From Pictodentalium vernedei (Eukaryota; Mollusca; Scaphopoda; Dentaliida; Dentaliidae): a stretch of 64,000 nucleotides of DNA. This document shows, in pieces, positions 46,786 to 60,542 of this stretch. The DNA lies in contig CM062296.1 in NCBI GenBank assembly GCA_031216915.1, positions 64,510,148 through 64,574,147 on the forward strand, given 5' to 3'. Numbering within the stretch: the first letter of the stretch is position 1; every line of letters begins with the position of its first letter. Position numbers and translations under genes: made by a program. The notes below the pieces were generated by a model. The model searched no databases, was not told where the DNA came from, and was given only the letters and a program-made list of their open reading frames with translations.

Positions 46786-47611
46786 AAAAAAAGGGGTTCA
46801 TGAATATTCAGTCACAGGAAGATTCAGCCCTCATAATTTTTCTGAGAATATTCGGTCCCCAATTTCATTCATGTCCCCACCCCTCTCTCCTGTTAACCCA
46901 TATAATGAACATCCCAAAAGACATTTTGATATCTAGATATTTATGCTTGTTCGCAACTTATTATGGACACAAATGGACACAGAGTCAAGGTAATTGTGTT
47001 TTACTGTCTTGAATTTCAAATTTTTTTTTTGGGGGGGGGGGGTGGGGGGGGGAGGTGCACCCGACCCCTCCACTGGTGAGAGGGTCACACACCCTCTTGT
47101 CCTCGCCCCTATCTCACTGCTATGTGGCTCAGGTGATTCTGTGCATCATATTCTTTATTACCCGGCCCCACTCCCACTAGATATTACTGTTGCCCCTACA
47201 TGTAACTTAGATTTCCTGGCTAAGCACCAGTATATAGTGGTAAACCAACATCAAATTGTGCGCTTATGTCCAGTCGCTAACATACTGGAATAGTATAATG
47301 TGCTTTGTCAGAAACTTGATCAAGTATTGATGACAAACAGCAATTTTCATTACCAGTACCTGGTGCCAGTAATAAAATAAGATTTGCAAATATCACCCTG
47401 CGTTTTTTCAGCTATTAACAAAGATAAAATTGTGCGCTTCATGAAAATTATTTCGTTACTACCTGTTAAAAATTACTGTTTCTTGTTTTGCTCTCTTAGA
47501 AAAAGAAATAACTCCTTTTCTGGCGGGCATACTAAACACCAAGGCAAACCGAGGGATACCAAGGTGAATGAAAACTGGAGAGTCTAAACGGGCATGAGGT
47601 GGTGTGTTCTT

Positions 47612-47964
47612 TTTATTATTTATTTATTGGTGTTTAAGGTCACATTTATCTGCACAACAGCTTATTGTGACCATGGCAGTTTTATGGATGGAGGAAACTA
47701 GAGTACCCCAGGAGAACCACTGAGCAATGGCAAGCAACTGTGAGCTCCCCAACATACTACACAAGCTGGGTTAGCCTTGTTCGAAGACAGGTGCACCAAG
47801 AACATGCAGTATGCCTTAGTACACAGCATACCTTGCCCCCACATGGGTAGTGGGGGTGAAGTGTCTTGCCCAATGACACAAAGCTGTTGCCGCAGGTGGA
47901 TTTGAACCGAGGATCTCTCGTCTTGCAGTCTGCACCTCTACCTACTGAGCTAATGCACCCCTGA
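47612..47964 (-). mobile_element. Unit 2: SINE (minus), uninterrupted
   Basis: Counterpart of 32739-33091, with the same empty MITE site in the A-box region. Confidence 0.9.
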
Positions 47965-48141
47965 TGGTGTATTCTGATTATGTGAATAGATTTAAGCAGT
48001 ATAAGTATGTGATTGGTTTTAATGCCATATTTGAGAATTATGGGCACTGAAGTAATAAGAGTGCACTGAAAAATCTTCCCTTTGGTATTTAGTAGGTAGC
48101 TTGGTAATGGTAAAGTGACTTCACCTCAGTAAGCAACAGTG

Positions 48142-49773
48142 TGAAAGCCGGCAGCCATCTTTAATTTCGGGCCGCACCCAAAAACACTTGTTCTCATCCC
48201 AAGGTGATAACAAAGGTACCCAAGAAGTTTCATGAAGATCGGTTCATAAATACAGCCTCCAGCCTTAGCGTATTGACATGTGCACTTACAGTGTATAAGA
48301 AGCACTGAATAAATCAAAGGTCATCTAATTTGCATAATTTCTGCAAGAGAAAAAAACCTGTATTATACAGTATTTTTTTTGTGATGTATTCCATGTTACT
48401 AAACATTCATACAAAAATTTATTCAAATCAGAACTTTCATACAGAAGTTCTGTACAAAAAACTGATTGCACTAATTTTGGTACAAAATGGCTGCTAGTGG
48501 CCATCTTGAATTTCGAACTGCATCCAAAAACACTCACTCTCATTACACGGTGATAACCGAGGTATACAAGACGTTTCGTAAAGATTGGTTCATAAATACG
48601 GGCTCCAGCCTGAGCCGTATAGAAGTTGTGTACAAAAAACTGATTGTATCTAATTTTGGTACAAAATGGCCTCTGGCAGCCATCTTGAATTTTGGATCGC
48701 ACCCCAAAACACTCATTCTCGTCCCTAGGTGATAACAAAGGTACCCAAGAAGCTAGGTGAAGATCGGTTCATAAATACAGCCCCTAGCGCGAGCCGTATT
48801 GACATGTGTACTTACTGTGTATAAGTAGTACTGAATAAATCAAAGTTTGTCTAATTTGCATAATTTCTGTACAAGAAAAAAACCTGTATTTTATGTGATG
48901 TATTCCATGTTACTAAACGATCATACACAAATTTATTCAAATCAGAACTTTCATACAGAAGTTCTGTACAAAAAGCTGATTGCAGTAATTTCATTTTCAG
49001 TACAAAATAGCTGCCAGCGGCCATCTAGAATTTTGGACTCCCCCCAAAAACACTCATTCTAACCCCATAGTGATAACAAAGGTACCCAAGAAATTTTGTA
49101 AAGATCGATTCATAAATACGGCCTCTAGCCCAAGTTGTACAGAAGTTCTGTACAAAAAACTGATTATACCTAATTTCGGTACAAAATGGCCACTGGTAGC
49201 CATATTGAATTTTGGACCATACCCAAAAACACTCATTCTCATCCCAAGGTGATAGCAAAGGTACCCAAGAAGTTTCATGAAGATCAGTTCATAAATACAG
49301 CCTAGCCCGAGCCGTATTGGCATGTGCACTTACTGGCTATACATGTAAGTAGCACTGAATAAATTAAAGTTCATCTAATTTGCATAATTTCAGCACGAGA
49401 AAAAAACCTGTATTATATGTGATGTACTCCATGTTACTAAACATTCATACAAAAATTTGTTCAAATCAGAACTTTCATACAGAAGTTCTGTACAAAAAAC
49501 TGATTGCAGTAATTTCTGTACAAAATGGCTGCTGGAGGCCATCTTGCATTTTGGACCGCACCCAAAAACACTCGTTCTCGTCCGACGTGATAACAAAGGT
49601 ACTCAAAAAGTTTCGTAAAGATCGGTTCATAAATACAACCTCTAGCCCGAGTCGTATTGAATTGTTGTTCCCAAACAGACGGAAGCCCGAGTCGTATTGA
49701 ATTGTTGTTCCCAAACAGACGGACAACGGGCTATGACACAACCTTAAATATGACTTTCTCAAAGCTGAGCTAA
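48142..49773. repeat. Unit 2: Q-family compound minisatellite
   Basis: Counterpart of 33270-34899, ending AAAGCTGAGCTAA at 49773. It carries the variant block GATAACCGAGGTATAC (about 48552), which is shared with unit 3 but not unit 1. Confidence 0.85.
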
Positions 49774-50434
49774 AAATGGGGAGTCTCCAGAGTATCACAA
49801 AACAAAAACCTATTTTGTAAAGGACTCCCCCTTTCAAGGACAATGGGACAGCATTGGCATTCACCACCATGCTGTCTTGAGGCTGCATCTTGAATTCCTG
49901 TGTTTGTTGTTCTTATGAAATATTATTTTATTATTATCAATTATGGTACAAATATGGTACTGATAACACACTTTCAGGATCCGCTGATGTCTGATGGTGA
50001 CTGTGTGTCAGTGTGTGAGATGTACATATACTATACACCACATCCTTCATTTTGCTATATAATTTGTGTAAATTTATTTGGAATTTATAGAATTTCAGAC
50101 TTGGAAATTTCATAGTATTGTTTTTTGCCTTAGTTATGGTGCTTTATAAGTAATGGGTAATTTAGTTTGAAAAAAGGGGTTCATGAAGATTCAGTCACAG
50201 GAAGATTCAGCCCTCATACTTTTTCTTAGAATATTCGGTCTCAGTCGTGGTCGAATGTCATCACCCCTTGAGGTCAAATCCTCACAGAATTTTTTTTTTT
50301 TTTAAATATTCTATGCATTTTTTCTATTGTTTTATGTTAAGGATTTATGATTACTAATTATGACAAAATTACAAGTGCGATATGAAACAAACCTTAATGA
50401 AGCTGGAACAAAAAAAACCTTCCCAAAACAAGCT

Positions 50435-50684
50435 TTGAGAGGTTCTCAGCTCGAATCCCAATTGCGGCAACTGAAATAAGGCGTACTGCACATCGATGGT
50501 GCACTTGTCTTCAACCAATGCTAACCCTGCTTGCTTGGAGTTACAATGTTGAGAAGCTGACAGTTGCTTGTCATTGTTGCTCGGTAGTTCTCTCTGGGTG
50601 CTCTGGCTGGGTTCCTCCCCCAGTAAAACTGTTGGGTGGCCCTGGCTGTAAAAATTGTTGTTAAACCCAGTAAATAAAGAAATC
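50435..50684 (+). mobile_element. Unit 2: partial SINE
   Basis: Counterpart of 35561-35810. Confidence 0.8.
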
Positions 50685-50730
50685 AAATTTGCTGAATCCA
50701 AGACCTTTGAATGATGGTTTTGATTGGGGT

Positions 50731-50761
<31 letters not shown>

Positions 50762-50769
50762 CTGTTATA

Positions 50770-51494
50770 CAGTTGTGCCCACTTAATTGGATATATCTTA
50801 ATTGTATACAGTTGAAACTAGAAGTCCTGTCCGAATTGTGCGCTTATCTAGGCTTAATTGCACGCAATTGCCATATCGAATGGCATCCAAAGCATGGCAG
50901 GTTCTCCTGATTACTCATAGTAAACACAGGCAATGTTTCTGCCAATGGACCTCCGGGTTACCCGGAGGTCCATTGGCTGAAACATTGCTTGTGCACAGGC
51001 CATATGTACAGAATATGATAGCCTTACTATGGTCATAACGCGTAGATTAACGCGCAAATCGACGTGCTATTTGTGCGCATTTCATGTTAGGACTTCTAGT
51101 TTTAACTGTATCCCTGTTAATAGAATATAATTTCCCAACACAAAACCATTTACCTCCAGTACAAATTTGACCTGGTAATTGAATATAGGTTATAGAGTAA
51201 TCTCCTGTTAATTGAGTAAAAAATCTTGTAACATGTTGAGAAATTGCCCTGACTCTTCCCAGTTTTCCTTTGGTTATAGACCAATTTGGCCTCAGTACAT
51301 TCAATACAGGCATTTAATCTATTATATCTTGTTTGACAGAGCTCATGGAGCTCTGTCAAACAAAATATAATAGAATAAATGCTAAGTTTATCTCTGGAAT
51401 ACAGGAAAGTGACACAATCCCTGTTAATTGAATATTCCTGCTAATTGAATAATGTTATTGGCAAAGTGGCTCTTCAATTAACAGGGTTCCACTG
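50770..51494. mobile_element. Unit 2: pogo/Tigger-like element
   Basis: Counterpart of 35900-36624, with TA flanks at 50768-50769 and 51495-51496. It includes the palindrome at 51318-51374, whose left arm here has TTTGAC (unit 1 TTCGAC) and therefore pairs better. Confidence 0.78.
50809..51108. mobile_element. Unit 2: M1 MITE
   Basis: Counterpart of 35939-36238, with the same 300-bp length and TA flanks. Confidence 0.93.
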
Positions 51495-51600
51495 TACAGC
51501 AAAAACAAATATCACAAACTAATAATGAAACTATCTACTTGTGAAATTTTCATGTGGTCATTCTACAAAATGTTTTAGCTGGTACTATACAGTTTTGAAG

Positions 51601-51922
51601 GTTAAAGGGCTCAGTACTTAGAGGTGAAGGCTGTAAGCCAAAGGGTCCTCTATCAAATACCACCTGTGGCAACCACTTTGTTTCCTTGGGCAATACACTT
51701 CATTCCCACTGCCCACGTAGTGCCATTGCGTACCAAGGCATACTGCATGTCAATCGTACACTTGTCTTCAACCAATGCTAACCCAGCGTGTGTGCTGTTT
51801 GTACGTTAGATGTTTGTAATTGCTCTGTGGTTCTCTCTGGCTTTTCCCACCTGTAAAACTGTCCGACATGAAGTGACCCTGGCTATCGAAGTGTCATTAA
51901 ACCCCAATAAATAAATCAATAA
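51601..51922 (+). mobile_element. Unit 2: SINE, degenerate head
   Basis: Counterpart of 36731-37052. Confidence 0.83.
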
Positions 51923-52045
51923 GAATCATGTGTCCCTATTCTGGAGAACAGTTTGGGGCAAATTGCCAAAGGATGGTTTGGGTTAGATTAGTATCCAGTT
52001 TGGGTCAAATTGTTGGAGGACAGTTTGGATGCAATTCTCACGAAT

Positions 52046-52978
52046 TCCAGTCACTTTGGCCCCAAGTCATTTTGGCCCCAGTCATTACAGCCTCAGGTAA
52101 ATTCAGCCCCCAATATACCAGGTCATTTCGGCCTCTTTAAATATTTTCAAATATTGTTTGAATTTTAACATTTTTCTATTTAATTTTTTTTCAACATATA
52201 TATCTCTCAATTAGATATTCAGGTATACATGATATACGTCTAGTAGATTTTCTTTCATGATGAATAAATAAAAGAAAAGTTTCAGCATGTCGAAGATGCA
52301 CATGGACTATGTGGGATTTGAAATCACTTGTGACCTGAATAATTTTATTTGCTTATGAATCTATGAGAGCCGGAAGCGAGGGTAAGTAATGTGATTTGGT
52401 TTGAGTATACGCCTTGGAAGTGGGGCACTGGGATCAGACCCCCGTGGACATCGAACTGGAAAGGGACTAGGAATTGAACATAACTGCAATGATTCTGCTC
52501 TGTGTTTTAGAAAATGTGGACATATTTATGGTAGTATCAAAGTCGCAGTTTGGTGGTTGTTTCAGAAAAGAAAAAAGAAAAAGAAACCCTGTGAACCTCA
52601 AACTGGAAGGTGACTAGGAATTGTGTATAACAATATGAATAAATGACTGCATATTCCGGTACTTTGCAAAATTTCAAAGTGAAATAATTTCTCTTACTTA
52701 TACAGATAGCATCTTAAATGTATGTAAAATTGAACACATGGATCATTTTTAATGTCATGTATAACTGTTCTGTTCACTGTGTAAATACAAATAACTGAAC
52801 ATTACTTAATAAAGGTAATTACCCATTATTTCTAAACATGAACTATGCACTGATCTTTATAGATCTCTACACTTAAAATGGTGCCGAAATGACCAAGGGA
52901 CCAAAGTGACTAGGACAGAGATGACTTTGAGGTCGAATTGACCAGAGGACGAAATGACTTGGAGCCGAAGTGATTGGA
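52046..52978. mobile_element. Unit 2: 933-bp iterated-motif inverted-repeat element
   Basis: Counterpart of 37176-38108 with identical length; point changes only. Confidence 0.78.
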
Positions 52979-53824
52979 TATCATTCTGACAGATGAGAGA
53001 CGTTAATTAGGCACTATTACAGAACACATTGAATGTGAATTTACTGCAGAGATAATTGCTCGACAATATATTATATTAATATTTTTTCAATAAATGTCGA
53101 ACAATCTATTAATATTTTTTTTAAGAATTATTTCCAGGAGTTAAAACGAATATCGTAGTGTATCTAAAATATCCTAACAGATGTGTACTGCTTTTCTTTT
53201 GGATGATTCTTCCCTGGGCCTTGTTCTCCCCACGCTGAAGATTCCCCCAGTTCCCAAAAAAAGATGACATGCCATTTTCAATGGCGGTAAATATCCAAAA
53301 GGGTTATTATTTGCCATTTTTTAGTTTTTGAAACTACGAAGCACTGTTCAGAAATACAGATGCACCAAAAAGTAACACATTATTACTTTGTTTTGGTTTC
53401 TAACGGGACTGAAAGCAACCTGTCAGTATCACTTTTTCGAATTACACCCATTTCGTCTGCTAACCAAATCGTCCGCTGCAATTTTACCCAAGTCGTCCTC
53501 TACAATTATACCCATCACGTCCGAAACTCGTTCGCTGGGGGAAAGTATTCAAGTATTGCATTTTGAATCATTTTTTATTTATATAATAATTTTATTGCAT
53601 AATTTATTGTATATTACCTATTGTAATATATCTTAATGTACCTCCATTGCAATATATCTTAATGTACCTCCTTGCATTAAATTTCATATATGTGTATGAA
53701 ATTCTGAAAACAGAAATATCAGAACAAAATAAACTATCCAGCCATCTAATAAATTTTAATTACTGTTTATTCAATGGAGTACCAATAAAAATTATATTAT
53801 TACAGTAAAAGTTCTTAAAGTATA
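52979..53824. other. Unit 2: AT-rich spacer
   Basis: Counterpart of 38109-38954. Nothing further is seen. Confidence 0.55.
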
Positions 53825-54335
53825 TGTACGTTATATTAAGTTCCACAACATAATCTTATAATTTTGCAATTTTTCATTGAAGAGCTCCACCGGCACCTTA
53901 CAGTGAATAATTGCAAAATTATTAGCATAAGTATTATAAGAATTAATTATATTAAGAAATGCAACAAAATTTGTTATATTAAGTTCTGCAACATAATCTT
54001 ATAATTTTGCAAGTATTCATTGAGGCGCACCGTCGCTTTACAATGAATAATAGCAAAATTATTAACAAATGTATTATAAGAATTAATTATATTAAGAAAC
54101 GCATCAAAATTTATGGTTTATTAAATTCTGCAACATAATCTTATAATTTTGCAATTATTCTTGGAAGAGCATCACCGGTGCTTTACAATGAATAATCACA
54201 AAATTATTAGCAAATGTATTATAGGAATTAATAATATTAAGAAACGCATCAAAACGTGTTATAATTATATTAAGAAATGCATCAAAACTTGTTATATTAA
54301 GTTCCATAACATAATCTTATAATTTTGCAATTATT
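53825..54335. repeat. Unit 2: ~143-bp tandem repeat
   Basis: Counterpart of 38955-39465, with the same copy number and spacing. Confidence 0.85.
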
Positions 54336-55324
54336 CCAGGGGGAGGGGGTCCTGGGGGGGGGGGACCAAAAATTTGCAAGACGTGATGTGGGGGTGGGTG
54401 AGTCTCTTGAGTGCACCAAAAATGTGCATTTCCAACTTGTGCAATTTTTTAAAAACATATCAATATATCAGCCAATATATGACATCATTTGTGTTTCAAA
54501 CCTTAAAGATGATGTTGTACATCACACTCTTAACATAAATACAACATCAGGAGGCTTTATTTGTGAGAATATTGGGCTTGATCTGGGGAAATGTCACACG
54601 TTAGTAGGGGTGGGTGTCTTGTTCGAAATGTATCAAATGTGCAGACATATTTTCCTTGACAAGCGGACGACTCGGCTTGCGCTGCGGACGAAACGTCCGT
54701 ATACCCTTTTTTCAAGCAAACTTTTCCTTACTTTTACAACACCTTAACATTCGTATAATTCAACAACTGAGTTTCTGTTCATCTTGATATTTCACGAGAT
54801 ACGTGTCAATGCATATCTGTATACAATCGCACCAAAATAACAACGATTATCAGTTATATTATCGGTTATATGTACGTTTTTTTTCGATTGAGGTTATCAC
54901 TGGTAGACAAGCTGCAACGAAATCAGGACTGAGAGTTCCATCTGAAATGACGAGATCATCAGCTGAGCATATTGACAAACCTCCAGGGCAGAAGGACAAA
55001 ACTCGAGTAATAATAGTAACACTTTGGCCGGCCGCTGATTTGTTGCGGTTCTCGGTTGAGAAGGCCTGGTTACCCCTGAAGTGTAGATATGTAGGCCAAT
55101 GTATCAGGCAAAGCTTTGAGGCGAAACAAAAAACATTTGATTCCCAGAGGGGGACAGGCCAATTGCAATTGCATGGGCAATTCGACACTGGAAGTTACGT
55201 GGTTTTTTCACTGAAATTTACTGTCCACTTCAAAAATCACATTGACGGCTATAGAGAATTCTGTTCTGGAACACATTTATCTGACTGGGTATGTGGAACC
55301 CTTTGCGGGCCTACGGCCCGCTTG
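54336..55324. other. Unit 2: unassigned segment
   Basis: Counterpart of 39466-40454. The 54325 frame here is extended to 140 codons by a single-base difference near 54609, showing how easily these frames change. The 179-codon frame is at 54803-55342. Confidence 0.5.
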
Positions 55325-55964
55325 GGGTTCCTATTAACTTAGTGCAATATGAGGAATATTTTTTTTAAAAAAATCTTTTTCAGATCCACCAGTCAGAATG
55401 GCTATCATATTTGGCTTACATCTCTAGGGAGGTTGGGGGGGGGGGGCAAATTCAAGTCTGTTCAAACTGGTTCCCTGGGTTAATATTTGGGCTCCCTATG
55501 GTAGCCCAAATTTGAACTTAGTGCAATCCGAAAAACAATTATATAAAATTGTTCTTCTTCTTCAGATCAAACGGTCGGAATGCTTTCATATTTCGTGTAC
55601 AATATCTCTTGGGAAGTCGGATTCAACTTTGTTCAAATCGAGAGCCTGGGTTAATATTTGGGCTCCCTATGGGAGTCGGAATTGGTCATGTAGCTGAAGA
55701 ATTAGAAAATTTGTGTTCAGTACACTCTAGGGGTGTGTAACTAAGATTAATCTGCGTAGGTTGTATCAAGGGGCTTCACATTTTACATTATGATCAACTG
55801 AAGAAAAGGTTTGATGCTCGACTATTTTTGTCACTCCTGAGCGGCTCCAGGATTTACTATGTATCCTATGGAGATAGATTTCTTAATGTAGACTCATTCT
55901 TGGACTCTGTTTATATCATGTTCTGTTCAAGGCGAGCGCTTCAGGTCCCGTAGGGCCTCTTGTT
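55325..55964 (-). mobile_element. Unit 2: reversed, truncated P-family element
   Basis: Counterpart of 40455-41094. Confidence 0.78.
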
Positions 55965-56027
55965 TATTTTATTTTCTATTTTTGTAATTAATTCTTTTCC
56001 ATAAAAAGCTCATGTTCTTAGTTTGTT

Positions 56028-56234
56028 TTGTTTTATGTTTTAGGCCTCATAATCTACAGAATAGCATCAGAGGTGGTGTATTTTGTCCCTAGAGTTCAAG
56101 AAGGCCTTGTAATGCTAAAGCATTGCAAAGCCAAGTTGCACTCAAAGGATAAATATTTCAAGCGTATTAACATGGGTAAAATATCAGACAAAAACCATTT
56201 ATTTTTTAAAGTTCGGATAGGTTATAAAAAGTGA
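56028..56234 (+). other. Unit 2: exon-like segment
   Basis: Counterpart of 41158-41364, with an identical translation. Confidence 0.4.
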
Positions 56235-56362
56235 GCGTGCGGCAGCCAACGGGGCCATGTGTGTGTGTGGGGGGGGGGGGGGCGAGGGGGGGGCCAGAAA
56301 CAGATTGTTTACTTTTGTAGGTCTTATATACAGTATTTTTATCTTCAGAATCACGATTCTCG

Positions 56363-56437
<75 letters not shown>

Positions 56438-56734
56438 TTAATATTTAACGATACTTTAACGGCCAAAGTCATGTCGTGTCAGTGACAGTTTTACGGGTGG
56501 AAAAAACCAGAGTACCCGGAGAGAATCACCGAGCAACAACAAGCAGCTGCTAGCTCCCCAACATCGTAACTCCATACTGTAGCACAGACAGGGTTAGATT
56601 CGATGAAGACATGCGCACCTTCGACGTGCAGTACGCCTTAGTACACGGCGTCATCGTGCCCCCATGTGGACAATCGGTGTTAAGTGCCTTGCCCAATGAC
56701 ACAACGCGGGAGTCCGCATCGATCGCCCAGACGG
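56363..56734 (-). mobile_element. Unit 2: SINE (minus) with (ATTT)n tail
   Basis: Counterpart of 41490-41860. The ATTT tract is longer than in unit 1. Confidence 0.83.
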
Positions 56735-57057
56735 TCACATCACGATTCTCGAGTTGTATTGGTATTTGTCTTTGTTCCACAGTGATACTCACATCAGAGT
56801 TATCAACCATGTTGAAAGTTAGATCTGGGATAACAAGATGATGTCTATTATTTGATACCGTGATTGCTGTGAGTGATATTCTTCTTCAAAATATCATCAG
56901 GGACCGATCAGGACTATTTAAAACACGCTCTTGCCTCGGAGCCTATTTTTTCAATTCATGCGCCAGATTTCAATTTACGGAGTCACACTGCTGTTTGTAA
57001 CACACACAGCAAGTGTGTAATAGCTCTCATCATTTTCATTTAGTACACTATAGCAAA

Positions 57058-57122
57058 CATTAATCTTCACTGTGGTTTCTAGGCAGCCAAGACTTGATCA
57101 GAAACCACAGTGAAGATTAATG
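57058..57122. repeat. Unit 2: perfect 23-bp inverted repeat
   Basis: Counterpart of 42184-42248. Confidence 0.92.
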
Positions 57123-57533
57123 CTTGATAATTAAGACTTGAAGTATTAACTTAAGCACTCTACAACAATGATAAATGATAATCATATATATAATATATGT
57201 AAGAGTGTCTCTCTCGATTATCCATCGAAAGAATATCAAAATATGATCTGAGAAGTTACGCGCCAACTGAGAAGCCTATTTCTGAGATTTAAGAGCCAGG
57301 TCCTGATGTTTCAGAACCAAATACGCACTGGCGCATGCCCAGGTCGGTCCCTGTATCATACTCATTCACTTAATTCAAGTTATACCCTGGTTCTGTTATA
57401 TCTTGGGGGAAATGCAAACAACTTGAAATACACGGTAGAACAATAGACTAGGTGTTCAAATAAAGTCACTTGGATATCTCTGATCTATTGAGTGCACTTG
57501 AGTCCGTGCGCTTTGCTGAATGTCCAAAGGACC

Positions 57534-58175
57534 GGGACACACTAAAAAGTGTAGTGCGTGTCCGTGTCCGTGTCGGAGAAAAAGTGTAGTCGGGAATTAA
57601 ATAATCATTTTCTCATTTATTTGTTGGTTGTTTTCTATCAAATTTGGAAAGTATACTCAGGGAAAGTTACGAAATATATATGCCAAAAGAGAAGTTTGTA
57701 CGATGTTATTTTACGATGTTTCAGGGAGATAGGATGCCGTGTGTGATATATGGGGTGTCTGGTTATCCTTCTGGAATTTCAGATACTTCTATATCCATTA
57801 TGTCCTGTATTTATCCAATAAAATATTGAAAATTAAATTAATCGTTGTTTCTTTCATCTACATCCCATTAATCTCCTCATAATCATAAAAAGAACGAGGA
57901 TAATCAGCCCGCCTCGCTGTGTCAACACAGCGTAAACCAATTAATCAGCTAACACGACGCCGATTCAGCTACACTTTTTAGTGTGTTTGAAAGAGAAAAT
58001 GTCTTCTAACATCGTAAAATAAGATCGTACAACCTTCTCTTTTGGCATATATATTTCGTACCGTCCATACTTTCTAAATTTCATAGAAAATAACCATAAA
58101 ATAAAAGAGAAAATGATAATTTAATTCCCGACTACACTTTTTCTCCGACACGGACAACACTTTTTAGTGTGTCCC
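57534..58175. mobile_element. Unit 2: 642-bp inverted-repeat element
   Basis: Counterpart of 42660-43308 with the same AAAGGACC flanks. It is 7 bp shorter because of one deletion in the right arm near 58067. Confidence 0.85.
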
Positions 58176-58219
58176 AAAGGACCAAGTGAAGGTTAGTTAC
58201 CAACCTGGCTGTCGGTATT

Positions 58220-58516
58220 TTATGAATTTAAACAACCTGTTCCGTGCGTAACACATCGCAGCTGCTCGGCACGATCAGGGATGTGGTTAGAGGGTTTCAG
58301 CTGGGGGGGTGGGGGGGGGGGGGTGGGGCTGCCACCGGTATAAATTCCAACTGTCAGTGGTTTTCGATAGGTGTTTGCACTGCAGCGTTGGGTGACTATC
58401 CTGTGCGCTTTTAGCAAATCTGAGTGTTGTTTTTGGTTGTGTGTTTTCCTGTAGTATTGGTCGAACACCGCCCCACACTCCAGACACTCTATTTTTATTT
58501 TCTTTTTTGGTGGCAT
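58220..58516 (-). pseudogene. Unit 2: zinc-finger-like fragment
   Basis: Counterpart of 43487-43648. The finger residues C11, C14, H26 and H31 are kept. The frame runs to 98 codons only because of an indel, and its last half translates a G-run into prolines. Confidence 0.45.
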
Positions 58517-58830
58517 TCTTATGAACCCTTCTGAAAATGTTCACTAGTCCTGAAACGGAAAAAAGCATCATTTATAATGTGTCCTGGGTCAGAAAATTTA
58601 CAGGATTGATGTCAGAGTCGAAATTTTGAGGCATGTCAATTATAGAGTAGGAAATTTGAAACTCAAGTTTTCCAGTTGGAAATAAAAGATCAAAATTTCT
58701 CATCATTAGTTGGAATTTTAATATTTTTCATGAACAATGTTAATTTACTGAATTTCCAACTATTTGATTTTTGACGTCGGAATTTCCAACTATTGAAAAA
58801 AATACTCCTATCTGGGGGTGAGACCCCCCC

Positions 58831-58861
<31 letters not shown>

Positions 58862-60415
58862 ACCCACACTGTCGCCACATCCCTGAGCTCGATGTCACTC
58901 AACGCACGAGGCAGTTTTATGAAATGCGTCCAGCTGCATTAAAAACTATTACTTGAGCCGCGCTATAATTAGAGAACACAGTTTGGGTATCATTCCCAAC
59001 AATATTGATTAAAATAATATCTTACGCGAAAATTATCTCCCTTGAGATTACGGAACATCGAAATCCAATTAAGAGGGCAGTAAATGTGGATGGTGAGGTG
59101 TGAAATTTCTGAGACTTGATGTGCGTGGATGAATGACAATGAGGTGTGAAATAGCGACACCAATTAAAGCAATGACTGTGTAATTTCTCATCCATCTCTG
59201 CGTTATTGTACAGTTCGAGAATGTGTTTTCAAAGCAATTTGGAAGTTTTAATTCATGAGAGGAAAAAGATTGTAAAACCACATCTGACAGACTTTAAGAT
59301 AAATTTAAGAGAACAGTGTCTGTATTTTATGCAACAATGTGCTTACTGTTGATACAATGAATACAAAAAAGTTATAGATCACCAAAAGGGTCTGAAAAGG
59401 CAGTTTTCTATTTTTTTAAATGGGTGTCTACTGGGAACAATAGTCCAATGTTCAAATTGATTGGGAAAAAGGTGTAACAAGATAGCTTTTATTTGCTTAT
59501 ACTACGCCACGGGAAAAGAACTGTAGTTTGTGAAATGATGTGCACATCGATGATAAAAATACACGAATATTAAAAAAATAAGTTTTTATATTAAGTTCCC
59601 ATCTCTCTCAGTGTAAAATGCTCGAACATCTTTACCAAATTAAGGGGATGTAATGTTATAGAGAATCGCATCAAGGGAAACATTTTCTTGGCCATGAGTG
59701 CAGGGGGGGGGGGGGGGGTGGTGGCAGGAGTCAGTAACACTCGTTACACTCAACACACGAAGTAGATTGTTCAACTTCATGAAATACATCCAGCTCTATG
59801 AAACTGTCCCTTGAATCGCGCTATAAATACAGAACGCAATTTGGGTAGAGTGCGGGGAGGAGTCAACGACGGGGGGAGGAGGGGGGGTCACTCAGCTCAC
59901 GGGGCAGGTAGTTCATTTTCATGAAATAGTTTCAGCTCAATTGGAAGCTGCATGTATTACTTGACTCGAGCTACAAATACAAAGCATAATTCGAGAAGAG
60001 TGTGCGGGAGAGAAGGCAGGACCCTAGTTTAAGTTTTTCACGTGAAATACAGGAAAAAACCCATGTCGGGTCGTTTATTCCAGGTTCCCGAACTCCAACC
60101 TTTTTATGTTATGTCATATTTTCACAATACTCCGAACGATCGCATCACATCTGACGTGTAAATCTTTTAAAATGAAGAAAAGGGATGTCACGGAGGAAAG
60201 GTTTAAATTCTTTGCATTGGTTACAGTAAATCTTTGAATCCAGTCAACACGCGTATTAACTAAAAATATCAGCCAATTCGTATTGACTGTTTTACTTGAG
60301 GAATTCTAGAATTGTCTAAAAAATTCAGTAAATACTAATGTTAACTGAAATTTTAGTTCAGTGAACTCGTGAATTGACGAAACCACCAAAGAGCAGATAG
60401 ATTTTCAAGTAAATA
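58517..60415. other. Unit 2: spacer with degenerate ~110-bp repeats
   Basis: Counterpart of 43649-45540, with a C-run/CA repeat at 58827-58868 and a G-run at 59703-59718, both different in length from unit 1. Confidence 0.55.
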
Positions 60416-60542
60416 ATTTATTTCATTTACAACTTAGTGTTTACAATACAATAATAATCAGGGAAGTAATCGTTTATCATAGTTCGAAGAAAAACTGAAA
60501 CCAAAGCTTGCAGCCGTACACAAGGGGGGTAGTGTCCAGAAG